Assembly (NCBI GenBank): GCA_964551295.1
Contig: CAZKDJ010000202.1
Location: 1-7,219, forward strand
DNA: 7,219 nt
Direction of reading: 5' to 3'
Source of the DNA: JAFGED01 sp964551295
Lineage (GTDB): Bacteria > Chloroflexota > Anaerolineae > B4-G1
The notes beneath the pieces were generated by a model that searched no databases, was not told where the DNA came from, and saw only the letters and a list, made by a program, of their open reading frames with translations. The position numbers and the translations under genes are program-made. Shown here in pieces: positions 1 to 5,842 of this stretch (the first letter of the stretch is position 1; each line of letters opens with the position of its first letter).

Positions 1-63
1 ATGACCGTACAACATCTTTGCCCCCGTGTCAATTATCCGCATCTTGCTGGGAAAGTACCTCAT
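1..63 (-). CDS. Start of an unidentified gene, cut by the window edge
   Basis: On the minus strand an ATG at 63-61 opens a frame that stays open for 21 codons to the window edge (starts MRYFPSKMRIID). The ATG overlaps the TGA (62-60) that ends the restored frame of the upstream gene, in an ATGA arrangement typical of translationally coupled operon genes. No clear Shine-Dalgarno sequence is visible apart from AGG directly before the ATG. The product cannot be recognised from so few residues. The call rests on the overlap and the open frame, so it is tentative; a chance open frame is possible. Confidence 0.3.
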   Translation of the reverse strand, partial: MRYFPSKMRIIDTGAKMLYGH

Positions 64-463
64 CCTGCGATGCTGAACTGCACGATCAGGTTGTTGAGCC
101 AGGGCAACGGTGTTCGTTTGGCATTCAGCTTGTCCAGCAATGGCTGGAGTTCTTCTTGACCCGGGAAGGGGTCAAAGACAATATGGCGTCGATCTGGCGG
201 TCATCGGTGAACAAGACCACCGGCCAACGTTCGGCTGGCTTCTCTCCCTGTGGGTCGTGGACGACGATAGCCCGTAGCGTAACGGTGTCCACCACCTTCT
301 GCTTCTCCCACACGTTGATCGTCATCTCCATATCGGCCAAACGATAGGCGGGACACTCTTCCACGGGCAGGTCTGCGTGCTTTTCAAAGACGAACGGTTC
401 TGGGTCAAAGTCGGTCTCCCGCAACTGCCAGCCGGAGGTGAACGTCCTCACACTGCAGTCCAC
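60..463 (-). CDS. Unrecognised protein after murJ, frame broken near residue 93
   Basis: A GTG at 463 directly follows the murJ stop (TAG, 466-464) in the same frame and opens 112 codons, ending at 125. The last 18 or so residues look non-native. In the -1 frame the sequence continues in a more protein-like way (HIVFDPFPGQEELQPLLDKL, then about 21 more residues) to a TGA at 62-60. The simplest reading is one protein of about 134 residues with a 1-nt deletion between roughly 190 and 208. It has no signal peptide or membrane segment; it is mixed alpha/beta in look and rich in Asp, Glu and Pro, with a central strand-like stretch (VTLRAIVVHDPQGEKP). That stretch is faintly like the strand before a catalytic Asp in some DDE transposases, but no D-D-E set or terminal repeats are visible, so I do not name it. 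ATG codons at 331 and 325 are alternative starts. AAAAGGG lies 12 nt before the GTG, a long spacing for a ribosome site. Confidence 0.45.
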
Positions 464-2098
464 CTAAGCTGCCGGCCCTTTTCTCAACAACAATCCCGGC
501 AGCTCGCGCAACTCCTCGCCTCCCAAGAGCAAGGCGACTATTGCATAGACCGCACATCCCACCAGCCCGCCGCCAATGCCACGGGCGACTAACTCGACAT
601 AGGTCTCTACCACTCCAAGACCAACCGTCACGACAAATCGCTCCAGGGAGTGGATCACCCCCTGCCCCACCCCGTACACCACGGTGCTGAACCCTACGAC
701 CGCCGCTCCCATCACCGCCGAGGCCACGGCGGCACGCAGCAAGGTGCGCCCCAACGTGCGGCCGTCGATCCCTCGCAGCCGTCGCCGCGCGACCGTAAGC
801 AGGATCACGACTTGCACACCAGCACCCAGCGAGTTCGAAAGCGCGATGGCCCCGTGAGCCAGATCCGGCAGCAGCAGCCATCCCAAACCAGCATTGACCA
901 CCAGCCCGGACAGCGCAGCCCAAAGGGGCGTCCACATGTCCTGCTGGGCATAGAACAACCGCGCCGCCACCTCGAGTACACTGTGGGTGATCAGGCCCAG
1001 CGCAAAGAACTGGAGCGCCCAGTAGACCCGCTCGGTAGCCGCGGCGTCGAATGCGCCGCGTTGGAGCACGAGCGCCGTCAAAGGGCGACCCAACACCAAC
1101 AGCCCCACCGCGGCCGGTATGCACAACGTCAGGATCAATCGCAGGGCCCAGGAAAACGTGCGCCGCAGCCCTTCTCGATCTCCCTCGTCGGCGATGGAGG
1201 CCAGTGTGGGAAAGACGACGACGCCGATGGCCGTGCCGATGACCACCTCCGGCAATTGCATCAGCTTCCACGCATACTCGTAGGACGCGATGGCCCCGGT
1301 GGGCAGCAGCGACCCAAGCGTCGTAGGCAGCACAAAACTGATATACGTCGCGCCCATCCCCAGCATACGTGGCCCCATTAGCTTGAGCAGTTTCACCAGG
1401 CCAGGATGGAACAACACGGGCGTCCAGCGCGCCCGGTGGTATATCAGCCACGGCACCTTGATCAATAGATGAAGCACGGTCCCCGCCAGCCCGCCCCAGG
1501 CTAGGCCAAAGATGCCCATGCGCGGGGCCAGCACCACGACCCCGATGATGCGCCCCAGCGTGTAAAACAGCGGCGACAGCGCCGGGAGAAGAAAAGAGCG
1601 GTGGGCCTGGATCACGCTGGTGACGGTGGTGCTGGCGCTGAACAGCAGCGTCTGGACCAACACCAGCCGCATCAAACGCGTGGCCAGCGCCACTTGGGCC
1701 GCGTCATCGGCAAAGCCCGGGGCGACGGTCAGAATGATGGGGCGGGCAAACAGGGCCGCGACGACGCTAAAGGCCGCCACGATCGCCAGCACCCAGTTGA
1801 CCACGACGGAAAAGAGCCGCCACACACTGTCTCGGTCGCCGCGAGCGACGATGCCGGACAGCAGCGGAATCAGGGCCGCGGTCAGAGCCGCGCCGGTGAC
1901 GATGACGTTCAATCCCTCGGGGACCTCGAAAGCGGCGATGTAGGCATCCATCAGCGCCGACGTGCCAAAGGCGCGGCTCACAACTGCCTCGCGCACCACA
2001 CCCAGCAGCTTGTCGGCGGCCAGGAGCAGAGCGACCACGGCGGCGGATCGAGCGACCTGGGAATGAACAGCTTGTTCGGGCTCGTCGGTTTGGCTCAT
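464..2098 (-). CDS. murJ: MurJ/MviN-family lipid II flippase
   Basis: Polytopic membrane protein of 544 residues that flips the undecaprenyl-linked peptidoglycan precursor lipid II from the cytoplasmic to the outer face of the membrane. The family shows in the N-terminal segment, where DKLLGVVREAVVSRAFGTS (about residues 29-47) and the following MDAYIAAF match the conserved first helix and loop of MurJ. This includes the Gly-x-x-Arg-Glu motif (G33 to E37), F44-G45-T46 and D51. Hydrophobic stretches recur throughout and fit the usual 14 helices. I chose the ATG at 2098 because GGGG (2107-2104) lies 5 nt before it and because this leaves a 22-bp gap after the upstream gene. An ATG at 2137 would add 13 polar residues and overlap that gene. 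The length is at the upper end of the family. The gene lies two genes downstream of murI, which supplies D-glutamate for the same pathway. Confidence 0.93.
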   Translation of the reverse strand: MSQTDEPEQAVHSQVARSAAVVALLLAADKLLGVVREAVVSRAFGTSALMDAYIAAFEVPEGLNVIVTGAALTAALIPLLSGIVARGDRDSVWRLFSVVVNWVLAIVAAFSVVAALFARPIILTVAPGFADDAAQVALATRLMRLVLVQTLLFSASTTVTSVIQAHRSFLLPALSPLFYTLGRIIGVVVLAPRMGIFGLAWGGLAGTVLHLLIKVPWLIYHRARWTPVLFHPGLVKLLKLMGPRMLGMGATYISFVLPTTLGSLLPTGAIASYEYAWKLMQLPEVVIGTAIGVVVFPTLASIADEGDREGLRRTFSWALRLILTLCIPAAVGLLVLGRPLTALVLQRGAFDAAATERVYWALQFFALGLITHSVLEVAARLFYAQQDMWTPLWAALSGLVVNAGLGWLLLPDLAHGAIALSNSLGAGVQVVILLTVARRRLRGIDGRTLGRTLLRAAVASAVMGAAVVGFSTVVYGVGQGVIHSLERFVVTVGLGVVETYVELVARGIGGGLVGCAVYAIVALLLGGEELRELPGLLLRKGPAA

Positions 2099-2103
2099 AG
2101 AGG

Positions 2104-2107
2104 CCCC
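2104..2107 (-). promoter_or_regulatory. Probable ribosome binding site of murJ
   Basis: GGGG on the minus strand lies 5 nt before the ATG at 2098. It decides between this start and the in-frame ATG at 2137, which would lie inside the preceding gene. Confidence 0.45.
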
Positions 2108-2120
2108 ATTATCACCCAAC

Positions 2121-2849
2121 CTACCGTAACTTGTCAAGCCGCGCCCGCCCGCCGCGCGATTGTGAGATGACGCGCGAGCCCTCGTGACGAGGCAGGGCCG
2201 AGAGCGGGCTCAGCATGACCTCGCCCCTGCAAGCAAGCCACACCTGCTTCCACACGCGGGCGTATCGCCTGAGCCACCAGATCGCTGCGGCCAGGAGCAC
2301 GAGCGGCTCCAGCCAGAAATTGGGGCTGTGCAGATACGATATCAGAATGCGCTCATCGGTCCGCGGGAAGGTCCAACCCACCAGGCCGTTCCACAGCGGA
2401 TAGAACAACACGGTGCCGTGGGAGACCACATCGAGCAGGAGATGCGAGAGCACGCCCATTCCAAAAGCCAACCCCGTCCAACCAGCCAACCGCGTGCGAC
2501 GCCAACGCACGAGCAGTATGCCCGCAAGCAGCACCGGTAGGTACGTGAAAATGGAGTGAGGAAAGTAATACACGTGGTGCAAGACACCGTTGAACAAGAC
2601 GTTGGCGATGACGTCCAGATCGGGAAAGACACAACCGGCCAGGGCCGCTACCCACGGCAGCCTGCGCGTCCAGCGAGGCCATTCGGGACGCCAGCGCCGC
2701 TCGACCGCTGCGGCGATGGGACCAACCGGAGCGAGATGTCCTATCAGCATCGCGTCCCAGTCTAGCACGCAACCGCGCGCGCTGCTGGATGGGAACGCGA
2801 CGAGAGAAAGACAAATCAAGTACGCAAACGATACGCCCAGACGGCGCAC
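2121..2849 (-). CDS. YdjM-type membrane-bound metal-dependent hydrolase family protein
   Basis: Membrane protein of 242 residues resembling the YdjM/DUF457 family (annotated as LexA-binding, inner-membrane, metal-dependent hydrolase), whose reaction is not well established. The family's polar residues sit in or beside the helices: FPDLD at 75-79, HH at 91-92, HS at 98-99, and SHLLLDVVSHG at 135-145 with H136, D140 and H144. These are plausible metal ligands. Several hydrophobic stretches follow (about 66-90, 101-115, 124-142, 180-193), then an Arg-rich tail. The GTG at 2849 is chosen because GAGGTG lies 6 nt upstream. It gives an N-terminal hydrophobic stretch (about 6-20) that could be a signal or an extra helix. 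The ATG at 2750 (MLIGHLAPVGP) would give a more typical family N terminus and is a real alternative. The gene lies 19 bp after murI and 22 bp before murJ, so it is probably co-transcribed with both. A direct wall role is only inferred from position. Confidence 0.75.
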   Translation of the reverse strand: MRRLGVSFAYLICLSLVAFPSSSARGCVLDWDAMLIGHLAPVGPIAAAVERRWRPEWPRWTRRLPWVAALAGCVFPDLDVIANVLFNGVLHHVYYFPHSIFTYLPVLLAGILLVRWRRTRLAGWTGLAFGMGVLSHLLLDVVSHGTVLFYPLWNGLVGWTFPRTDERILISYLHSPNFWLEPLVLLAAAIWWLRRYARVWKQVWLACRGEVMLSPLSALPRHEGSRVISQSRGGRARLDKLR

Positions 2850-2855
2850 ACCCTA

Positions 2856-2861
2856 CACCTC
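2856..2861 (-). promoter_or_regulatory. Ribosome binding site supporting the GTG start at 2849
   Basis: GAGGTG on the minus strand stands 6 nt from the GTG at 2849, within the 19-bp gap after the murI stop. It favours the longer form of the YdjM-type protein. Confidence 0.5.
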
Positions 2862-2868
2862 ACTGAAA

Positions 2869-3741
2869 TCAGATGCAGTTTGCGCCGATTTTCCCACCAC
2901 CGAGTTCCAGCCGACTCTCCCGCCAACGGACTGCCCACACCTCGCTCGCATTGTTCCACAACGAGGGGATCAGGCGCTTGGCCATCACAGTGAATCTATC
3001 CACATCGCCGGTGGTACAAAAGACGCGCCGCCCCACCCGATTATGGTCTGCCTCCAATTCCCATCTGGCCAGAACGTGGGCTGTTTGGCGCGCGACGGCG
3101 GCCGCAGGATCGATCACGGCCATTCTGCCCTCTACAATGCGCTCGATGGCCGGTCGGAGGAAGGGATAATGGGTACAACCGAGCACCAATTGGTCGGCCC
3201 CAGTTGCAACGAGTGGCTCCAGACACTCCATTAACAGCAACTCGGTCTCGTGGAGATCCCACGCGCCGGCCTCCACCGCCTCCACCAGCCCCATCCCTAC
3301 CTGCGTCACCACGCACACGTCGTGCGAATACCGATCCATCAGGCTGGCGAACAACTCCCCCTGGAAAGTCGCTTGAGTAGAGAGCACCCCCACGACGCCG
3401 GTTTTCGTTCCTTCGACGGCGGGCTTGAGCGCCGGCTCCATACCCACGATCGGAGTATCTGGAAAAAGTTCTCGCAAATGATGTAGCGCAGCAGCGGAAG
3501 CAGCGTTACACGCGACGACGACGACCTTGGCCCCCTGCTCCAGCAGAAAACGCAGGATCCCCTCAGAAAACCCACGCACCTCTTGCAATGAACGAGGGCC
3601 ATAGGGAACGTGCGCTTGATCGGCCAGGTAGAGAACGTCTTCATAAGGAAGCTGGCGGGCAATCTCACGCCACACACTCAATCCCCCCACCCCGGAGTCA
3701 AAGACGCCAACAAAGCCTTCAAATAACCCACGATGGCTCAT
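2869..3741 (-). CDS. murI: Glutamate racemase
   Basis: Cytoplasmic cofactor-independent racemase of 290 residues that converts L-glutamate to D-glutamate for the second residue of the peptidoglycan stem peptide. It is full length. Visible family motifs are GVFDSGVGGLSV (12-23, with catalytic-loop D15 and S16), YLADQAHVPYG (38-48), VVACNAASAAAL (75-86) with catalytic C78, and LVLGCTHYPFL (185-195) with the second catalytic cysteine C189 and H191. E157 also lies in the expected region. Near the C terminus is the family's TTGDVDRF. Two places differ from the common consensus: A80 where Thr follows Cys-Asn in most members, and Q42 where Ser or Thr is usual. Both cysteines are kept, so activity is expected. 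The ATG at 3741 overlaps the TGA of the CAP gene (ATGA). Only a weak GGA lies upstream, so translation is probably coupled to the CAP gene. Confidence 0.95.
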   Translation of the reverse strand: MSHRGLFEGFVGVFDSGVGGLSVWREIARQLPYEDVLYLADQAHVPYGPRSLQEVRGFSEGILRFLLEQGAKVVVVACNAASAAALHHLRELFPDTPIVGMEPALKPAVEGTKTGVVGVLSTQATFQGELFASLMDRYSHDVCVVTQVGMGLVEAVEAGAWDLHETELLLMECLEPLVATGADQLVLGCTHYPFLRPAIERIVEGRMAVIDPAAAVARQTAHVLARWELEADHNRVGRRVFCTTGDVDRFTVMAKRLIPSLWNNASEVWAVRWRESRLELGGGKIGANCI

Positions 3742-4925
3742 GCTGAGATGTCCGAAGCATCCCCGGCCCCTCCCACCTGCCCGCGCCGCAGAACGATGTA
3801 GAGTCCAAACAGGAGAACTACTCCTTGCAGCGCCGCAAGCAGATGAAAAGGCGGCCGGGACTCGCTGGGCGGCGAAGGTTCTGAGGTTGGAAGTGGCGTC
3901 CAGGTCGGGAACGGCGTAGGGCCGCCGACCTGCGGGGCGGGGCTGGGCTCAAAAAGCGTGGGCGTCAAGTCCACAGTGGGAGATGGCTCTGGCGTGAAGG
4001 TCGTGGTAGGTTCGGGCGGGATCGTGGGCTCAGGGGTAACTGTCGGCTTGGGAGTGACGGTAGGCGGGACGGACGTCTCGGTAGGCTCGGGAGTAGGGGT
4101 AGCGGAAGGTGGAATCGGCGTCGGCTCAACCGGCCCCTCCCCCTCGAGTACAATCGTATCCACCGATTCGGCCGTGCGGCCGGCCGCATCGCGAAACTGG
4201 ACATAGACCGCGTGCTCGCCCGACGTCTCTGGCAACGTCCAGGGAACGTATGTATCCCAAGACTGCCACGGTCGGTCATCCCACTCTCGATCGTCGCCGA
4301 TGCGCACCTCGATGGCCTGCCCCATCTTGTCCGCCCCCTCTCCATCGGGTCGCGTCTCCTCATTGGTCAGCCGGATGGCCACGTCAGGATCGTCGGTGGT
4401 GGCAGCCCCATCGTTGATAAAGATAGGCAGCACATTGGGGCGCACGCTAAAAACGAGCACGTGATAGACGTCCCCGCCATCATTCGTAGAGACGCCGATG
4501 CCGATCTCGCGATACTGGGAACTCAGAATGTTGTTACGATGTACAGCGCTGCTCAAGAAAAATTCCATCGCCGCTTCGATCGTGCCATAGGTGGCCATAT
4601 TCTCGTCGACGATCGGCCCGCCGCCGTTCCACGTCCAGGCGGCATAGCCGGTCTCAGCGACGCGCTCCTGCTCGTGGGTGCCGTCGGAACCCAGATGCAC
4701 GTCGCCGGGATCTGCAAAGCCGCGAGCAGCCACGTCATCGGCATGACGCTGAGCCGCAGCAGTCAGGTTGTCGGAGAGCCTGTAGGGAGCGAGCCCGGCA
4801 TCAAGGCGCACCTGGTTTATCCGAGCCATCCATTGGGCGACGAGGTTCGGTTCCTGGGCGCTGGTTGGGAAAGAGACCAGCACGAGGCACAGAGTGAGCG
4901 CGTAGGTGCACAACGATTTCCGCAT
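3738..4925 (-). CDS. Secreted CAP/SCP-domain protein with C-terminal membrane anchor
   Basis: Extracellular protein of 395 residues. Order of parts: signal peptide (about 1-23, hydrophobic core LTLCLVLVSF, likely cut after TSA); CAP domain (about 27-160); a beta-rich Ig-like region (about 170-260) with AVYVQFRDAAGRT; a long Pro/Thr/Glu linker (about 265-365) of TPEPTET-like units; one hydrophobic helix (HLLAALQGVVLLFGLYIVL) followed by RR; and a short tail. The CAP tetrad is visible as H77, E87 or a near neighbour, E108 in DEN, and H129 in AVHRNNIL, plus the bacterial HLGSDG and RVAETGY motifs. The linker and helix suggest it is displayed on the outside of the cytoplasmic membrane. There is no LPXTG motif. 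The function of bacterial CAP proteins is mostly unknown. The ATG at 4925 is chosen because the signal peptide starts there; an upstream ATG at 4994 adds 23 poorly fitting residues. No Shine-Dalgarno sequence is seen. It is the first gene of the tight murI operon. Confidence 0.88.
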   Translation of the reverse strand: MRKSLCTYALTLCLVLVSFPTSAQEPNLVAQWMARINQVRLDAGLAPYRLSDNLTAAAQRHADDVAARGFADPGDVHLGSDGTHEQERVAETGYAAWTWNGGGPIVDENMATYGTIEAAMEFFLSSAVHRNNILSSQYREIGIGVSTNDGGDVYHVLVFSVRPNVLPIFINDGAATTDDPDVAIRLTNEETRPDGEGADKMGQAIEVRIGDDREWDDRPWQSWDTYVPWTLPETSGEHAVYVQFRDAAGRTAESVDTIVLEGEGPVEPTPIPPSATPTPEPTETSVPPTVTPKPTVTPEPTIPPEPTTTFTPEPSPTVDLTPTLFEPSPAPQVGGPTPFPTWTPLPTSEPSPPSESRPPFHLLAALQGVVLLFGLYIVLRRGQVGGAGDASDISA

Positions 4926-4932
4926 AGACGAG

Positions 4933-4960
4933 ATTTTAGCACAGAGCCGGGAGGAAGCAA
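4933..4960 (-). promoter_or_regulatory. Putative promoter of the CAP-murI operon, possibly leaderless
   Basis: On the minus strand TAAAAT (4938-4933) matches the -10 consensus at 5 of 6 positions. TTGCTT (4960-4955) sits 16 bp upstream as a weak -35. Only 7 nt separate the -10 box from the ATG at 4925, so transcription would begin at or next to the A of the start codon. This fits the absence of a ribosome site. The same TAAAAT hexamer is used in the stronger LysM promoter. Confidence 0.45.
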
Positions 4961-4997
4961 GAGGCAAGAAGGTTGCTGAAGACGGAAAAATCATGTC

Positions 4998-5057
4998 GGT
5001 AGATTGGTAAATTGGTAGACTTGTACCTTTACTAATCTACCAGCTTACCAACCTACC
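4998..5057. repeat. Imperfect palindrome built from GGTARATT units
   Basis: Arms 4998-5019 and 5036-5057 can pair over 22 positions, with two mismatches (5003/5052, 5011/5044), one G-U pair (5012/5043) and a 16-nt loop. Each arm is itself about three copies of an 8-bp unit: GGTAGATT, GGTAAATT, GGTAGACT on the plus strand, mirrored in the other arm. It is AT-richer than the genes around it and begins about 8 bp past the LysM stop codon. It may be a dispersed extragenic palindrome, or may stabilise or end the LysM transcript. A T5 run (4990-4986 on the minus strand) begins 7 nt beyond the stem, too far for a standard terminator. Confidence 0.7.
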
Positions 5058-5065
5058 AGCCACCC

Positions 5066-5671
5066 CTAGGGGATACAGAGCACTTGCCCGGCGCGGATGT
5101 AGTGTAAATTGAAAATGTAATTGGCCTCGGCAATCGCCCACATACTGACGCCGTAGCGCAACGAGATACGATACAGGTTCTCGCCCCACACGACCGTGTG
5201 ATACCAGCGGCAGCTTGGCACCGGTGTGGGACCGCCGCACTGGGGCGCGCAGACCGGGCCGGGTGGCAACAGGCGCGGTGCATCGGGAATCGCCAAAACC
5301 TGTCCTGAGTAGATCAGATTGGGATTCACGATGCTGTTCCTTATGGCAATGGCATAGGGATCAACCCCATAAGCACGCCCAATGCAGAACAACGTCTCGC
5401 CCGGCCTGACGGTGTGATAACAAATGATTGTTCCCGGTATCGTGGTCGGCACAGGTGCGCCGGTAGGAACAGCCGTAGGGATAGACGTGGGAATAGATGT
5501 GGGAATAGACGTTGGCGTCTCTGTGGGGGGTTCCTCTGTCAGCGTAGGCGTCTCCGTTGGGACCGTCTGCCGGTAAGGATTCTGCCCCGGCGCCGCCCAC
5601 AGGTCGGGGCCGGTAAACACCGCGAATACCAGAGTTCCCAATAGCGCAACTAACAGCCTGCCTTGTTTCAT
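5066..5671 (-). CDS. Secreted protein with two LysM domains
   Basis: Exported wall-binding protein of 201 residues. A signal peptide covers 1-27 (MKQGR, hydrophobic core, cut likely after WAA). A Pro/Thr-rich linker spans about 36-80. Two LysM domains follow, at 85-129 (YHTVRPGETLFCIGRAYGV to GQVLAIP) and 157-201 (YHTVVWGENLYRISLRYGV to GQVLCIP), the second running to the last residue. LysM folds bind N-acetylglucosamine in peptidoglycan or related glycans. No catalytic domain is present, so it is a binding module or a partner for another enzyme. After the signal peptide there are six cysteines (84, 96, 141, 145, 154, 199), an even number that would suit disulfides outside the cell. The ATG at 5671 has a strong AGGAGAGG just upstream. 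It is 140 bp from the CAP gene, which has its own putative promoter, so the two may be separate units. Confidence 0.92.
   Translation of the reverse strand: MKQGRLLVALLGTLVFAVFTGPDLWAAPGQNPYRQTVPTETPTLTEEPPTETPTSIPTSIPTSIPTAVPTGAPVPTTIPGTIICYHTVRPGETLFCIGRAYGVDPYAIAIRNSIVNPNLIYSGQVLAIPDAPRLLPPGPVCAPQCGGPTPVPSCRWYHTVVWGENLYRISLRYGVSMWAIAEANYIFNLHYIRAGQVLCIP
5475..5510. repeat. 12-bp tandem repeat, three copies, in the LysM linker
   Basis: Three adjacent 12-bp copies lie at 5475-5486, 5487-5498 and 5499-5510 (GTAGGGATAGAC, GTGGGAATAGAT, GTGGGAATAGAC on the plus strand). On the minus strand they encode consecutive PTSI units (residues 54-65). Copy number could change by slippage without breaking the frame. 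Confidence 0.8.
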
Positions 5672-5674
5672 TGC

Positions 5675-5682
5675 CCTCTCCT
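5675..5682 (-). promoter_or_regulatory. Strong ribosome binding site of the LysM gene
   Basis: AGGAGAGG on the minus strand lies just upstream of the ATG at 5671, with the AGGAG core 6 nt away. It is the best Shine-Dalgarno match in the window and fixes the LysM start. Confidence 0.8.
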
Positions 5683-5737
5683 AAGATAAACTCTAGCGCA
5701 GCATCTTGTTCACACAACTCCACTTGCGACTATCTAC

Positions 5738-5766
5738 ATTTTAGCCCCGCCACAAGCAGTTGTCAA
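5738..5766 (-). promoter_or_regulatory. Near-consensus promoter of the LysM gene
   Basis: On the minus strand a perfect TTGACA (5766-5761) is followed by a 17-bp spacer and TAAAAT (5743-5738), which matches TATAAT at 5 of 6 positions. Transcription would start near 5731, giving a leader of about 60 nt before the ATG at 5671. It is the clearest housekeeping-type promoter in the window. It overlaps the first codons of the divergent vWA reading frame. Confidence 0.7.
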
Positions 5767-5842
5767 GTTCGTTTCAGGGCTTTCGCTTGACACTGGACTC
5801 TACACCCTCAAGATCGAAGGGCTTGACTTGCACAACTTTGTG
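5759..5842 (+). other. N-terminal piece of the vWA protein in a shifted frame
   Basis: The frame carrying gtt at 5771-5773 reads SGLSLDTGLYTLKIEGLDL and then HNFV. This is a regular beta-strand-like sequence, far more protein-like than the same stretch in the main vWA frame (FQGFRLTLDSTPSRSKG). It joins the main frame by skipping one base near 5843, giving HNFV followed by FRINYTISES. This frame is open back to a TAA at 5687-5689 but holds no ATG or GTG with a ribosome site. It therefore looks like the tail of a longer N-terminal region that is missing here. Confidence 0.5.

Noticed and set aside
60..463. Insertion-sequence remnant after murJ
   Set aside because: A faint transposase-like strand motif is seen, but there are no terminal inverted repeats, target duplication or catalytic triad, and the operon-like spacing argues against it.
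405..1451. Long minus-strand open frame (348 codons) overlapping murJ
   Set aside because: It lies in another frame of a clear murJ, is full of Arg, Gly and Ala with no membrane pattern or motif, and is the usual shadow frame of GC-rich DNA.
3958..4206. Plus-strand frame with a striking Gly/Val/Ser repeat protein
   Set aside because: It is the antisense of the Pro/Thr/Glu linker of the CAP protein, whose repeated codons force a repeated antisense reading. No ribosome site or other support.
4212..4979. Plus-strand open frame of 255 codons
   Set aside because: Antisense to the CAP domain coding region, where catalytic-site motifs are evident on the minus strand.
4986..5057. Intrinsic terminator for the LysM gene
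   Set aside because: The stem is present, but the T-run begins 7 nt beyond it and the stem is not GC-rich at its base, so I kept it as a palindromic repeat and not a terminator.
5787..5792. Plus-strand TTGACA as a -35 box for the vWA gene
   Set aside because: No -10-like hexamer lies 16-18 bp downstream, and the site is within likely coding sequence.
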